A stretch of 64,000 bases of DNA from the NCBI GenBank assembly GCA_943736015.1, contig OX031059.1, positions 18,662,001-18,726,000 on the forward strand, read 5' to 3'. Source of the DNA: Tridacna crocea. Lineage: Eukaryota > Mollusca > Bivalvia > Cardiida > Cardiidae. Of this stretch, positions 9,948-20,305 are shown piece by piece. The position numbers and the translations under genes were made by a program. Numbering within the stretch: the first letter of the stretch is position 1; each line of letters opens with the position of its first letter. A model generated the notes under the pieces. The model had not been told where the DNA came from. It saw only the letters and a list, made by a program, of their open reading frames with translations, and did no database searches.

Positions 9948-10007
9948 CGGACAGTGTAGATTCGAGATCAGACTGCACGCAGTCTGATCTCGGATCTACA
10001 CTGTCCG
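9948..10007. mobile_element. HP-B hairpin with shortened loop
   Basis: CGGACAGTGTAGATTCGAGA opens a stem closing with GATCTCGGATCTACACTGTC. The loop is only about four bases (CACG), so the usual CACGTTCTGTGC turn has been deleted. The arms outside are poorly preserved. Confidence 0.82.
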
Positions 10008-10394
10008 CAAAGAGCAAAGGTTGTGTAAGCCTTTGAAAGGGTAAATAAGGACTATATCGAATAATGTTGAATCATGTCTTGAGAGGGAAATATAATAATA
10101 GAAGAAAAACACGCAATTCATTTTAAGTATCTCTCCAAACGAGTACGTCTCGACAAACCAAATTCTTTCAGCTCGTTCCATGAAAATTAAAACCTGATAG
10201 GAACAATTCAAAGGACTATAAACCATTATAAACAAAACTTAGTCGGGGGTAAAACCTTGAATCTACTCATATTGTGGCGAGAGCACTCTGGTTAAAATTC
10301 CCAGGAAGTATTCATTGAGAGAGATTAAAGTTCCAGTAGCGGCCAAAAATATACAACGAGGTGTTCAGTTGCATCTAAATTCAAGTCATATCTT

Positions 10395-10590
10395 TATATC
10401 TGCCAGGTCCCTTTTGAATCTTTTGTTTACTGTTAACTTGATTCTAAAATTCATTTTCTGCTAGCGACTAACACTTCAAATGACCAAAAGTACAATAGCA
10501 CATTGTCATGTTTACAATAATTTCCATAATTCTAAATGATATGATTATACGGTTAAAGGCATTTTGTCACCCCCTATGTTTACTTTTTGG
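10395..10590. repeat. Dispersed repeat S, copy 1
   Basis: Resembles 18725-18900. The shared core is CTAAAATTCATTTTCTGCTA against TTAAAATTCATTTTCTGCCA, with a preceding CCAGGTC block and a later AAAGGC block. Diverged; function unknown. Confidence 0.5.
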
Positions 10591-10844
10591 TAGATATGGT
10601 GCCTTGAACATAAATTGTATGAACTTGTTTCACAATAGTGGCACAATATATAATCTAACAAAAACGTATTTTAGTATAATTTTTTGAGTAGCCTAGAATA
10701 CAATGCGACAAATGAACTTTAGGTAACGTCTTTTTTTCAGAAGATAAAAAGGAAAAAGAAAGTGATATCTAGAAAGAAAGTAACTCTGCAGAACACTTGA
10801 ACGCAAGACATGTTTGCAGCATTTCCGATATGAACTCGCATCTT

Positions 10845-11321
10845 GTGAGCCAGGCTCCATTATAAGATAACCCTTAACCCTTTCCTAAACAAGCCCTTGT
10901 TTTTACGTGTTTGCAGTACAAGTCTTTTGAAAACAATGTGGGAAAGGGAGAAATTGCTCATAACGAGCAATTTCTCTTTTTCCCACAGTGTTTTCTACAC
11001 ATTTGGAGAACTGTCTGCCATTTTTATAATTGAAATTGTCGTCTGCAAACTCTCTGTGTTTGGAAGAGTCTAGAATTGGTCGTTTGGGAAAGGGCATCTC
11101 TGTAATACATGATATCAAGCCAGCCATCACATAATCATGAATAAAAATCATTTTGTTAAACAACCAATGAATTCATGGGATAGAGTCGTCCTTGGACGTG
11201 CAGAAATTTCACCAACAGCGAAAAGTTTCGGCCCAGGTCAGCCTGCGCGGACTGCGCAGGCTGACCTGGGTCGATACTTTACGCAGATGCATTAAGCCCC
11301 CTTTTCACAGAACATGGCTCC
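10845..11321 (-). mobile_element. HP-C copy interrupted by HP-A2
   Basis: The left end TGAGCCAGGCTC leads to a TTAA where an HP-A2 begins. After the insert the HP-C body resumes with CATCTCTGTAATACATGATA, a good stem CCAGGTCAGCCTGCGCGGAC, and the right end ATTAAGCCCCCTTTTCACAG. Without the insert it would be an ordinary HP-C of about 260 bp. Confidence 0.82.
10874..11094 (-). mobile_element. HP-A2 nested in HP-C
   Basis: Starts TTAACCCTTTCCTAAACAAG and ends GTCGTTTGGGAAAGGG. The stem is of the GCTCG type, with apex region GCTCATAACGAGC carrying one mismatch. The right TTAA and a few host bases are lost. The left TTAA coincides with the TTAA of the HP-C terminus. Confidence 0.85.
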
Positions 11322-11705
11322 ATAGGTCTATCAAAACATCCTACTTGTAAAAGAGCAGTTGAAGATCGGCATGCATCCTTAATCCACACTGCCCGAAATT
11401 TCGTAAGGCTTTCTAACCGAAACGGTCATGCGAAAGAAAATGTTTTTTCGTTGTGATTGAGAGTCACATATATTCTTTTTATCAGTTTCGAGAGTTAAAA
11501 CCGAGTAATTTATGCAAAGCATGAGTGATTTATGCATAACATTATTATGTCTGTGCGAACCAGTGAAACCAATTTGTAAACTTTATGATGTCGTAAATAA
11601 AAAAGAAATACAATTTGGGCCTACCACTGTTCGTCTGCGAAAAATAGATAACACTTCTTTTATCAAGCCTCCAAAGGGTTCAAGCTTCTAATTCTTTCGG
11701 ACAGA
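11322..11705. other. No gene or repeat recognised
   Basis: Nothing supported, apart from a possible HP-B scrap at about 11380-11400 (TTAATCCACACTGCCCGAAA). Confidence 0.45.
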
Positions 11706-11742
11706 ATGTGCAGTCTAATCTTGATCTACGCTTTCCGATATA
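11706..11742 (+). repeat. HP-B half stem, broken at the apex
   Basis: AGAATGTGCAGTCTAATCTT then GATCTACGCTTTCCG is the 3' stem arm with the loop. The 5' arm is absent. Confidence 0.6.
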
Positions 11743-12129
11743 ATTATGTTAGGTACCCTGAAGCCCCATCCTACGCAAAAAAAAAATCATTGGAATAGCA
11801 GTACCAAAGCTGTTTAGCTAACTAACCTGTAATCGTCCAGAAGATCAAAGGACTGAAGGTCCTGAAAATTCATGAATTTTGCTAGAGCATAAACTGCATA
11901 AATGAAACAGCAATCAGCAATAAAATTTAAAAATATTACTTCATTGTGATTATGCAGATTATGCTGTACATGAATATGAAATTTGATGTAGTAAATAATA
12001 ATACATAATCTATTTTGGCAATACAAAAATGTAGCACAAACTGTGGCTGCTTCAGCCAGGAAATTCACTTTTGTGGCATACATGTGTAATAAAGTGCAAC
12101 CAGCTGATGTGTTGTTAAAGTGAGATTGT
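11743..12129. other. No gene or repeat recognised
   Basis: An 89-codon minus open frame (11814-12083) is rich in C, F, Y and I and shows no family resemblance. Confidence 0.45.
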
Positions 12130-12225
12130 CATACATTCGGTTTACTTGAAAAAAAAAAAACTCTCGTAACTACACAATGAAACAAACTGTAGTTAACGAG
12201 GTTCCTGAAGTAAATCGACGATACG
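12130..12225. mobile_element. HP-I foldback, A-run expanded
   Basis: TTCGGTTTACTTG at the left and GAAGTAAATCGACGATACG at the right enclose a CTCGTAACTACA stem. A run of about twelve A has grown inside the left arm, and the stem has several mismatches. Confidence 0.75.
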
Positions 12226-13028
12226 TTAAAAATGAAAGAAATGAGTAAAAAAGGAAAGAGGTGATATAATAAATTCTGTCAACTTAATTTCCTCATACAC
12301 GTTTTCAGCGCCTTCGAAAACATCCTGTACAACAACAACAACAAAAAGAAAAAAATGAATTTCAACAACACAAAGAACAGTTCTTTTTGAAAAAAAAAAA
12401 ACACTTGCAAAAAATCTTTTAGTCGCTATTAGCATTCTAAGGGTTGCTTTATTTTGGAATTTCGGATAAGTACTCAAATATAAATTCTACAACCGCACGC
12501 AATGACCGACCTAGTATTTGCCACGAAGAATTTTATTTTTTTCGAACGCCTGACTAGTTTGTTGATATATAACCTTCAACTTATTACCTGACATAATCAA
12601 TTGGGATATTACGACTTCGCAAACTTCCTTCGATTACATATTTATAGTTCAAATAAAAATCAAAGCTTTTTACATGGATATTGTGGTATTCGGGTATTTG
12701 AGGTGAGGTACTCTGATTTAGTCGTGGTAATACCCTCTTTGCTTTGATTAAGAGTTGTTCTTGTTATTTAATGGTTTCCGGTAAGGCAGCCGTCGAATCT
12801 AAAAAAGCTTTTCTTTGTATTATCTATCTGATGGTTGAATCCAGGGTCTGGTGGAAAGACACTACAGATATTTATATAAATGAAGCCATTTTGACCAAGG
12901 CGAAATAGCTCACAATGACTGATTCCTCTATCGTCACGATGTTTCAACGTTGGTCTGCTGTGCGACACAGGAAGACGTTTACGGGAGGTAATGAGTACAA
13001 GAAGAGTATATAATTCATAAAATACCTT
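12226..13028. other. No gene or repeat recognised
   Basis: About 800 AT-rich bases with short open frames that show no coding character. Confidence 0.5.
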
Positions 13029-13233
13029 TATCCTTTTGCTGCTAAGCGCAACAAGGAAACCTTTAGTGGACAGTGTAGATCAAGATCAGACTGCACGTCC
13101 GTGCAGTCTGATCTTGATTTACACTGTCCAACATGGAGATATTTATCCTCCCAAATACTTTTGAAATAGCAAGTTTTATGTTATTCGGTTGGCTTAAAGG
13201 TTGCATTTCACTTATTAAGCCGGTGAAGTGTTA
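13029..13233 (+). mobile_element. HP-B copy
   Basis: Left arm TTATCCTTTTGCTGCTAAGC, hairpin 13067-13130 (TGGACAGTGTAGATCAAGAT with its complement, loop CACGTCCGTG), and a long arm ending near a TTAAG at 13233. The terminal TTAA are altered. Confidence 0.85.
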
Positions 13234-13605
13234 AGAGACCTTTACTGAGAATCGTTAACAGATGCACGGTTCGATTTGAATGAACATAAGTACCTGCCTA
13301 CTTTGATCATAGGTGTAAACAATTAGAAGTCTACCACGAAACCTTTCAGGTAAATTATCACCAATATTTTAGTGCTAACATATATGATGATGAAGTGAAT
13401 AGGTTCATTTAGTTAGAGAAAATAAATTGAGTGAAATATGCCATCTAAGTAAGTCTGAATATCAACACAAGCAAGGAGTTGGTATAGTAGCTGTAACTTT
13501 TTCGCTTCCAACTACATGTAATTAGATTCAATTTTCATCAGAGGTCCAAAACTGTATTTCTCCATTGCAGCATAACATGGTTTTAACAGTGATTAAAACC
13601 AGGTG
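13234..13605. other. No gene or repeat recognised
   Basis: Nothing supported. Confidence 0.45.
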
Positions 13606-13664
13606 ACGGAAAGTGTAGATCAAAGATCAGACTGCGCGTTATGTGCAGTATGAGCTTGATCTAA
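13606..13664. repeat. HP-B hairpin, degenerate
   Basis: GACGGAAAGTGTAGATCAAA then GATCAGACTGCGCG, with a decayed second arm GTGCAGTATGAGCTTGATCT. Confidence 0.65.
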
Positions 13665-14255
13665 GCCAGAGCTATTCAGGTCGTCATCGAAAGTAAAAGA
13701 GATGAATGTTTTCCTATGAAAGAAAAGCCATATAAATATCTGTCATACATCCGTAAATTCAAAGAGGCTATTTTTCTTTAGCAATAGCTTAAATTAACTG
13801 TATTTCAATGCTATTTAGTAGATTCTGGCATATTTTAGCCAACCATTTTGAAGAAAGTCTTATTCTGATTCTCCTGGATTTTCTAAATCTGAAAGAAAAC
13901 AATAAAACATTTAATGGGGGCCTTTCTCATTAGTCAAATTATCGCCATTACCAGATAAAGACTGAAAGTAACCGAATAACACGTTGGTCCTTTTACTTCT
14001 GTATCTTTGTTTTTTTTTATCCTTGAGTCTTTTTGGATGATTTATGATAATGTGAATGGTCTCTGCATGTGCAGTTCAAAATCAGATTCTGTTTTTAAAT
14101 ATCTAAATACACGGATAGATCGATTTGTAAACTAATCTAAGTAGATGTAGTTGAGATATGATATCAAGAACATGGCTAGGTAATGCAAGAAAGTAAAACC
14201 CAAGTAACCCATTTATCAATACTAATGTAGTACCGGAGAGGAATCAAGGGAAATA
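13665..14255. other. No gene or repeat recognised
   Basis: AT-rich; no supported element. Confidence 0.5.
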
Positions 14256-14263
14256 ACTGAAGA

Positions 14264-14380
14264 ATGGCCCTCGTTGGCTAAACCAAACGGTTTAGTTGAT
14301 AGGGGGTTGTGTTACTTACAAATTTAGATAATACTAGAGAATAAGAACATTCTTAAGACTTGTTGGTGAATACAGATTCT
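14264..14380 (-). mobile_element. HP-G partial
   Basis: CGTTGGCTAAACCAAACGGT is the stem and turn, and the right arm ends AACATTCTTAAGACTTGTTG then GTGAATACAGA. The left arm is cut short. Confidence 0.6.
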
Positions 14381-14607
14381 TATAAAAAAGAATCAAAGTA
14401 AAAACTGTTTACTGCATTCTTGAGGAAGCCGAATGGCACAACGTTAGATAGATTAACAAAAACCTCATTTATAGTTTTTCGTGTTAGTGTTTTTGTTTTC
14501 AACTTATATTAAATCCTCCATCTTAATAGATACAGATCAGAGGCTTGATAAAATTTTCGGGAAAATTGGAAATAATTATATTAACAAAACTAATCTATAG
14601 CTTCGCT

Positions 14608-14793
14608 GAACCCTTCATCAAACAATTCTCAGTTTTAATGGCCCTATAAGAAATAATGTGTTTACAAAAAAAAAATGTGATAATAGGGGAATTATTAGCA
14701 ACAAGCATTTTCCCCCTTTCTTACACTTAAAAAAAAAATCAACGGCACGGGTTGATATCTGCATATGCTTTTGATTCGGACTAGTATAGAAAG
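14608..14793 (-). mobile_element. HP-A degenerate copy
   Basis: Begins AACCCTTCATCAAACAATTC and ends with a decayed long arm (CTGCATATGCTTTTGATTCG). The stem has lost most of its left arm (GATAATAGGGGAATTATTAG), while the right arm AAGCATTTTCCCCCTTTC remains. Confidence 0.65.
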
Positions 14794-14852
14794 TTGCTCT
14801 CTGGACGTAAATACATCCACACGGAGTAAAATACGTGGTAAAGAAGAGGTGT

Positions 14853-15021
14853 AAATAGAGAATAATCAACTGGTTATTTTTGATATGAAAAATATCTCAC
14901 GAGGATGCGTTGTTAGGCGTTGAAAAAACGAGTGCGCAGCACGAGTTTTTTTTAATGCCTTACGACGCGTCCGAGTGAGATATTTTTTCATATCAAAAAT
15001 AACCAGTTGATTATTCTATTT
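14853..15021. mobile_element. HP-L long inverted repeat
   Basis: Arms of roughly 70 bases are almost perfectly complementary. The left contains ATAATCAACTGGTTATTTTT and ATATGAAAAATATCTCACG; the right contains GTGAGATATTTTTTCATATC and AACCAGTTGATTATTCTATT. The centre is GTGCGCAGCACGAG. No second copy was noticed. Confidence 0.85.
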
Positions 15022-15214
15022 ATTATATACATGTACCTTATTAACATTATTATTTTTAATTTTGCGTTTGAAAGTCGAAAAAAATGTAGTCGAAAAAAAG
15101 GTAGTTCCCAAATGACGTCAGGATGTGAAAGTTGATAACGTCACTAGTGATGATATCAAAATTTATTACACTGGGAAATTCCAGGATTTCACTGCTAGGT
15201 ATATAATAAAATTT

Positions 15215-15570
15215 TTTATTATACTACAAAGAAATTTCTCGTGATCTGATTGGTTAACATGCCGGGAAAATATATCATTTACCCTGGCAAAAACCACGGA
15301 AAGCCAGCTTCCCTTTTAAGTGCCTCGTAAACACCACTACATGTGCAACGCAGTATCCAAATTGGCGGCGTCCGTCGATTACCAGACTGCACGTCCATGC
15401 ACCAATCTGCACGTTTTAGTGACGTCATTTTCCAGTGACGTCAATTTGTATTGAATTGGGGCACCCAGAAGGGAATTTCTATTTCGTTAGCATACTCGGT
15501 CGTGCGATTATAAAACAGGAAAATTTCGCTTAACGCGCTTGGAAAGGGTAAAATTTTGCAGTATAATAAA
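15215..15570. mobile_element. Candidate TIR element, 356 bp
   Basis: Starts TTTATTATACTACAAA and ends TTTTGCAGTATAATAAA, inverted ends of about 16 bases with one mismatch. The interior has several GACGTCA motifs. A separate small inverted pair, ACGGTCAGG and CTGACCGT, lies just outside at 15578-15613. No clear target duplication is seen. Confidence 0.5.
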
Positions 15571-15807
15571 TTCGTTTTACGGTCAGGTGGCAGTACCCTG
15601 ACATCTGACCGTACAACGAATAGCGTAACGACCTGCACGTACCTTGGAAGCTAAAACACTTTTCACTGAACTATTTGCGTAATTTACAAAAAAAAAAAGG
15701 TATGACACTTAAACGAATATTACACCTGGGAAGCAAACTCGAGTACACATAATATTAATAAAGCTATCAAACACGTTTCTCGTTCCATGATACAACAGAC
15801 GTCTTAA

Positions 15808-16022
15808 TTAACACTTTACCAAAGGACATAGTTTTGTCCTCAACCAAATTGAAAGCATTTGCTGCCATAAGTTAGTTCTTGCTACAATGATGATTTCTAT
15901 CTATGCTAGGGTAGAAAAAATGCGGGAAAAGGAGAAAACGCTGGTTACCAGCATTTTCTTTTTTTTCTCGTTTTTTTTTAAATACCTTCTCATCCAGGGT
16001 AGTTGAATGTCGGGATAGTGTA
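15808..16022 (+). mobile_element. HP-A copy, right end decayed
   Basis: TTAACACTTTACCAAAGGAC and GAAAGCATTTGCTGCC mark the long arm. The stem GGGAAAAGGAGAAAACGC turns on CTGGTTACCAG. The right stem arm has become a T-rich run. Confidence 0.75.
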
Positions 16023-16228
16023 GGAAAGAAGCGACCCTGCAAGTATATCACAGTTTTAGTAATTGTGATTCATTCTGTGCATTTCTGCATGTGGCAACTG
16101 CATTATACTGCGTCCTTGGGAACTTCGCGTCATGATTAAGGCAATAAACGAAAATATCTGCAATATCATTAAACCCCGCCCTTCTCAGCATTCTCCCTCT
16201 CGATCCCGATATTTTTACTGCTTCATCG

Positions 16229-16462
16229 TGAACCCTTTACTCCACAGATACTCATTTTTACGCATTGCTTGTAAGAGCCTTTGGAAAACATTGTGGTAAA
16301 AGGTGAAATTGCCCGTGACGAGCAATTTCACCTTTTGCCACAATGTTTTCTATGCTATCAAAAGGTGTCATAATATATACACATAAGAAACAGCTTCATC
16401 CTTGCTGTTATTTAGGGTCAATTAGAGATATCATAGAAATGCCTTATGGGGTAACGGGTTAA
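16229..16462 (+). mobile_element. HP-E copy
   Basis: AACCCTTTACTCCACAGATA to GGGGTAACGGGTTAA. The stem GTGGTAAAAGGTGAAATTGC turns on CCCGTGACGAGC. The left TTAA reads GTGA. Confidence 0.88.
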
Positions 16463-16716
16463 GTATGTAATTTAAAGATGCGTCTTTTACTGGTTTTCAG
16501 TCAGTTTCTAGCCAGTTTTTGAAGCATTCCATCTGTATTTCATAAAACTATAATCATTCTCGCGTCTTCATGCCAAATGTTGCACCTGTTAGTTGCAAGG
16601 CTGCACATATCACGACGGATAGAAAATGCATCCAATATTTGGAAGGCTCTCAAAGCAATCGATGGTGTCGTTTCCTGTTTTAAATGAGGATAAATCCTTT
16701 ATTTTTTGCATCCCTA

Positions 16717-16899
16717 CAGAGCTCCAGATAGAGGGAGTGATTTTGATTTCGAAATTGAAATATGACCATTAAACCCTATGTTATGGGTACTCATTAGAAT
16801 CGTCTCACCGAGACGATTCTAATGGGTACTCACAACATAGGGTTTGGATGAAAAATAAGGAATTTAGAATACCATCATTCCCTGTTATCTGGAGTTCTG
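16717..16899 (+). mobile_element. HP-F foldback element
   Basis: CAGAGCTCCAGATAGAGGGA to TTATCTGGAGTTCTG. The core palindrome at about 16773-16848 has a few mismatches (GTTATGGGTACTCA against TGGGTACTCACAAC). Confidence 0.87.
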
Positions 16900-17064
16900 A
16901 CCCTAACATTACATATAGATTGGTAATTTATGTATGTTTACATGGCTGTGCCATTTTACACACTTTCAAGTTTTAATGGCGTTTTTTTTCTCTCTAGCTG
17001 TACATCTTTGAAATACAATTCACTGAAAGGCAAAAATAGTTTTATCTTAACTATATAGCAGACT

Positions 17065-17282
17065 AACAATTTTACGATTGCTCAGATTGAAAGCATTTGC
17101 AGCCGACAAATTCGTCGAACCTCAAACACATGAAACAATGGGTACTGTCTTTCAAACAGTAGAAACCTTTTTTTGCAGGAAGAGAACATCCTAGTCACTA
17201 CTATTTTCTTGTTTTCTAACAATGTCCCCTAAAGGCTTTTTTTTCCAAAGTCATCAAAACACGGGACTGTTTGGGTCACAAT
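17065..17282 (+). mobile_element. HP-A degenerate copy
   Basis: The long arm has TTGAAAGCATTTGCAGCCGA. The stem is heavily altered (AACATCCTAGTCACTACTAT), and the short arm AAAGGCTTTTTTTTCCAAAG leads to GGACTGTTTGGG. Confidence 0.65.
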
Positions 17283-17299
17283 GCTGAAAGGCTTTCCTA

Positions 17300-17386
17300 A
17301 ACTGTCGGACGGTATAGATCCAAGATCAGACTGCACGTTCTGTTCGAAAAATCCCCAAATTCCCCCTATGGCACTAAAAGGGTTAA
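17300..17386 (-). mobile_element. HP-B broken at the apex
   Basis: GGACGGTATAGATCCAAGAT then CAGACTGCACGTTCTGT. The second stem arm is missing, and the sequence jumps to GGCACTAAAAGGGTTAA, part of the short arm. The stem is of the ATAGATC subtype also seen at 39054 and 57130. Confidence 0.7.
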
Positions 17387-18050
17387 AGATACGTCCTTAC
17401 AGCTATACATAGAGTAAAAAAATCGCCGTTTAACCTTGAAAGTGTGTTGAATTGCTCAGCTGTGTTAATATAGATATATTAACAACATGTATGTTGTAGG
17501 GAATAGCAAAGCTCAAGGGAATCTTCCTCATATAAAACCAAAAATGAAAGTAGCGATTGCTTTGCAGGCAATGTATTTACTAACCATCGTAATCTGAGCG
17601 ACTTTGCAGATGTCAGGGATAAAATTTAGCATGAAATTGCGAGACTGGTTATAGTTTCACAAAACAATGATAATATGGGGTAAAATCTTACTGAATACGA
17701 GAGAATCATTAATGATTCGAACGGCCTACTTTTGCACACCAGCGAAATTCAATTACCCAGGAGTAAAACACATGCGCAGTATGGATGCGCGTGACCATTT
17801 ATGATATACTGAATTAAGAGGCAAATATTGATAAGGCATGGCTAGCTCGGATCATGAACTGGTAGTAATTAGCTATCCCGCTGTTGATATCAAGGAGGGT
17901 AGTACTTCAGTAAGATAGTAAGTATGTGACATTTTCGTAAAATAACTAGAAACTGTATCAGAGATATCAGTAGTCCAAAACCTTTTATCTATATCCCACC
18001 TACTGGCTTCCTTGAAACAATATTTCTATGATAAGAATTTGTTCTCGGAA
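17387..18050. other. No gene or repeat recognised
   Basis: AT-rich; nothing supported. Confidence 0.5.
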
Positions 18051-18351
18051 TTAAATCTTACCAAACAACAACATTACAATATAACAGACATGTCGAAAAT
18101 TGAGAGAATTTGCAGAAGACAGTCTTAAACAAATGTGGCTCAAACTTTTGACTTTTTCATTAAAAAGGGTAGAAAATATTTTTGGAAAAGGAGAAAATGA
18201 AATGGGGGTTGCCACTATTTTCTGCTTCACCCAGATATTTTCAAAAGGTTTCCTCCACAGAGTCACTAAAGCTCTGGATAGTGTATTTAGTCGTCGGCAA
18301 ATTCATCCAATATGGACAAGTAAAAAAAATTGTCGTTTGGTAAAGAGTCAA
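18051..18351. mobile_element. HP-A with two long arms
   Basis: Both ends are of the long-arm type. The left starts TTAAATCTTACCAAACAACA with AGAGAATTTGCAGAAGACAG. The right reads TTAGTCGTCGGCAAATTCAT then TGTCGTTTGGTAAAGAGTCAA. The centre is decayed (AAATGAAATGGGGGTTGCCA). Standard copies have one long and one short arm. Confidence 0.72.
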
Positions 18352-18724
18352 AACCACTCATAAATAAATCCGAGTATATTTAAGATGATCTATCAAGACA
18401 GAATTTTTTGGATCAGTGCTTAACTGACATTAGATAGTCTCATATAATTCTTTTTATTAGAATGGCCAAATACACATTTAATTTGTTCTTTGGAATGTTT
18501 ATGACCACAGGTGTATTTGATTGTAACTGAAATAAACAAATAAATTGTATTTGGAAAAATTGCGAAATATCAACTTTAAACAAGTAACACTAGCTGCCAA
18601 GGGTAAAAAAGTAGGTGTTTCAATCTAAATCATATCATTTAAAGGCATGACAACCTGTTCCATCTTACGGTTGGGTCAAGTGTTAGTTGCTGGTAGAGAA
18701 ACTAATATCAAAACTTGGTCAGGA
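18352..18724. other. No gene or repeat recognised
   Basis: Nothing supported. Confidence 0.45.
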
Positions 18725-18900
18725 GTTACCAGGTCACATTATCTTTTATTTTCTTTTTTTCTGATTTTAAAATTCATTTTCTGCCAGTGACTTACCGTCC
18801 GATGGACCACACAATATCCGATTGTAATCTCCATGTATTCCCCACTTTTAGATAGCATGATTTCCATTAAAATGTATTTTAAAGGCTTGCACTGTTTTAG
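18725..18900. repeat. Dispersed repeat S, copy 2
   Basis: Diverged match to 10395-10590 through TTAAAATTCATTTTCTGCCA and flanking blocks. A run of about ten G lies a little further on, near 18966. Confidence 0.5.
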
Positions 18901-19208
18901 TTTTGTTGGAATTGGAATTTAAAACGGCATTCTAAAAATAATAGTGATCATAATACATTTGCAAGGGGGGGGGGGAAACTCCCATCTATTGTAACGCGGT
19001 AACGCGGTCAGATATGACGTCATTTTACCTTTTCGAACACGATTCTGTTATTTATCAAGTTACATTCTGAAACCCCATGCATTTTTTGCTGTCTAGTACA
19101 TATCTTGTTTCAATGGGTTGATATGTTAAATGTTGAAATAAACTTTTATAAGGATCTGCACTGTCCTGTAGCATTAGAGACATTGTAAGAGAAGACTTGA
19201 TATTTAGA

Positions 19209-19700
19209 TGAGCCACGTGAAAAGAGAGCATAAGGCATCTGGAAAAAGTGTTGACCAAGGTCTGCATGCGCAGTCCGCGCAGGCAGACCTTGGTCGAAAC
19301 TTTTTGGTTAGAGTCCGCTTTCTGCTTGTCAACAGACCAGTGTACCTCATGATTCAGTCGGTTATTATATAAATTAGATTTTATGGATCCATTATTATGT
19401 GATGGCTTGCATGGTAAATGATGAATTATGCATCACTGAGATTCATTAAGCCATTACCTACTTACAATCCCTACTTTTGGCACCCCTGAGGAAGAAGCCT
19501 TTTGAAAACATTGTGGGAAAACGAGAAAATGCTGGTAAACAGCATTTTCTCCTTTTCCCACAATGTTTTCTACCCTTCCCAGATCAAATTTTAATTTTTC
19601 AGTCACCTTTATTTTGTCGTCTGCAAATGCTTTCAATTTGAACCAGTCTAAAATTTTGTCGTGTGGTAAAAGAGTTAAGCTTCCTTTTGTCAGATCAAGG
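19209..19700 (+). mobile_element. HP-C copy interrupted by HP-A
   Basis: Starts TGAGCCACGTGAAAAGAGAG. The stem reads GACCAAGGTCTGCATGCGCA with GCGCAGGCAGACCTTGGTC. It differs from the common HP-C stem by paired changes (CCAAGG with CCTTGG; GTCTGC with GCAGAC). The right terminus is split at its TTAA (19446): the rest, GCTTCCTTTTGTCAGATCA, resumes after the insert at 19679. Confidence 0.88.
19446..19678 (-). mobile_element. HP-A inserted in HP-C TTAA
   Basis: TTAAGCCATTACCTACTTAC to GTGGTAAAAGAGTTAA, with a TTAA at each edge. The host HP-C would read ATTAAGCTTCCTTTTG if the element and one TTAA were removed, as in the intact HP-C ends at 62640 and 11290. The hairpin turns on GGTAAACAG. Confidence 0.93.
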
Positions 19701-19796
19701 TTAAAACTTATTCAGACCTCCTACTTTGCACTAAAAGGGACAAAGTAAGAGCCGAAACTAGACCTGATGGTATAATACGTAGAAAAGGGAGGCTAG

Positions 19797-20070
19797 ACGA
19801 GAAATTTGGCATTTGGCATCAACAGCAATTCTATTGTCAATGCTTTGGAAAACGTCGTCATATAACTGTCAGACCTGCTTCTAGTCATGGAGTTTAGGAT
19901 AGGAACAAGATTTAGAATTATTGGTGTCTACGAACCGAAACAATAAGCAGTATGAAAAAAGCTAATAGCGGAATTGGCCATTTGACGTTAACAGCAGTTA
20001 TATTGTCAATGGTTTGGAACACACTGTCGTATAACTGTCAGTCTGCTTTAGCTAGACTCGTGAACAGTTA
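19797..20070. repeat. Diverged direct duplication, about 169 bp apart
   Basis: CAACAGCAATTCTATTGTCA then TATAACTGTCAGACCTGCTT (from 19820) recurs as TAACAGCAGTTATATTGTCA then TATAACTGTCAGTCTGCTTT (from 19989). The matched part is about 75-90 bases. Confidence 0.75.
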
Positions 20071-20305
20071 TCTAACAAGAATCTTGGATAGTGTTTCATG
20101 CTATATTATGTATACGAAACCTTCCTCACACAAAAAAGTCGTAAATAGTCTATTTGTCAGCGTCAAAATGGTCCAATTTAAACATGGCTGCAAAATATTG
20201 TAAAAATATCAAATTATTATTTTGTCGCCATCTTGAATATTTATAAATATACCAAACATACGTATTAATTTGATGTATATTGTCTGTGTTTTTTTTCTCT
20301 TTCTT

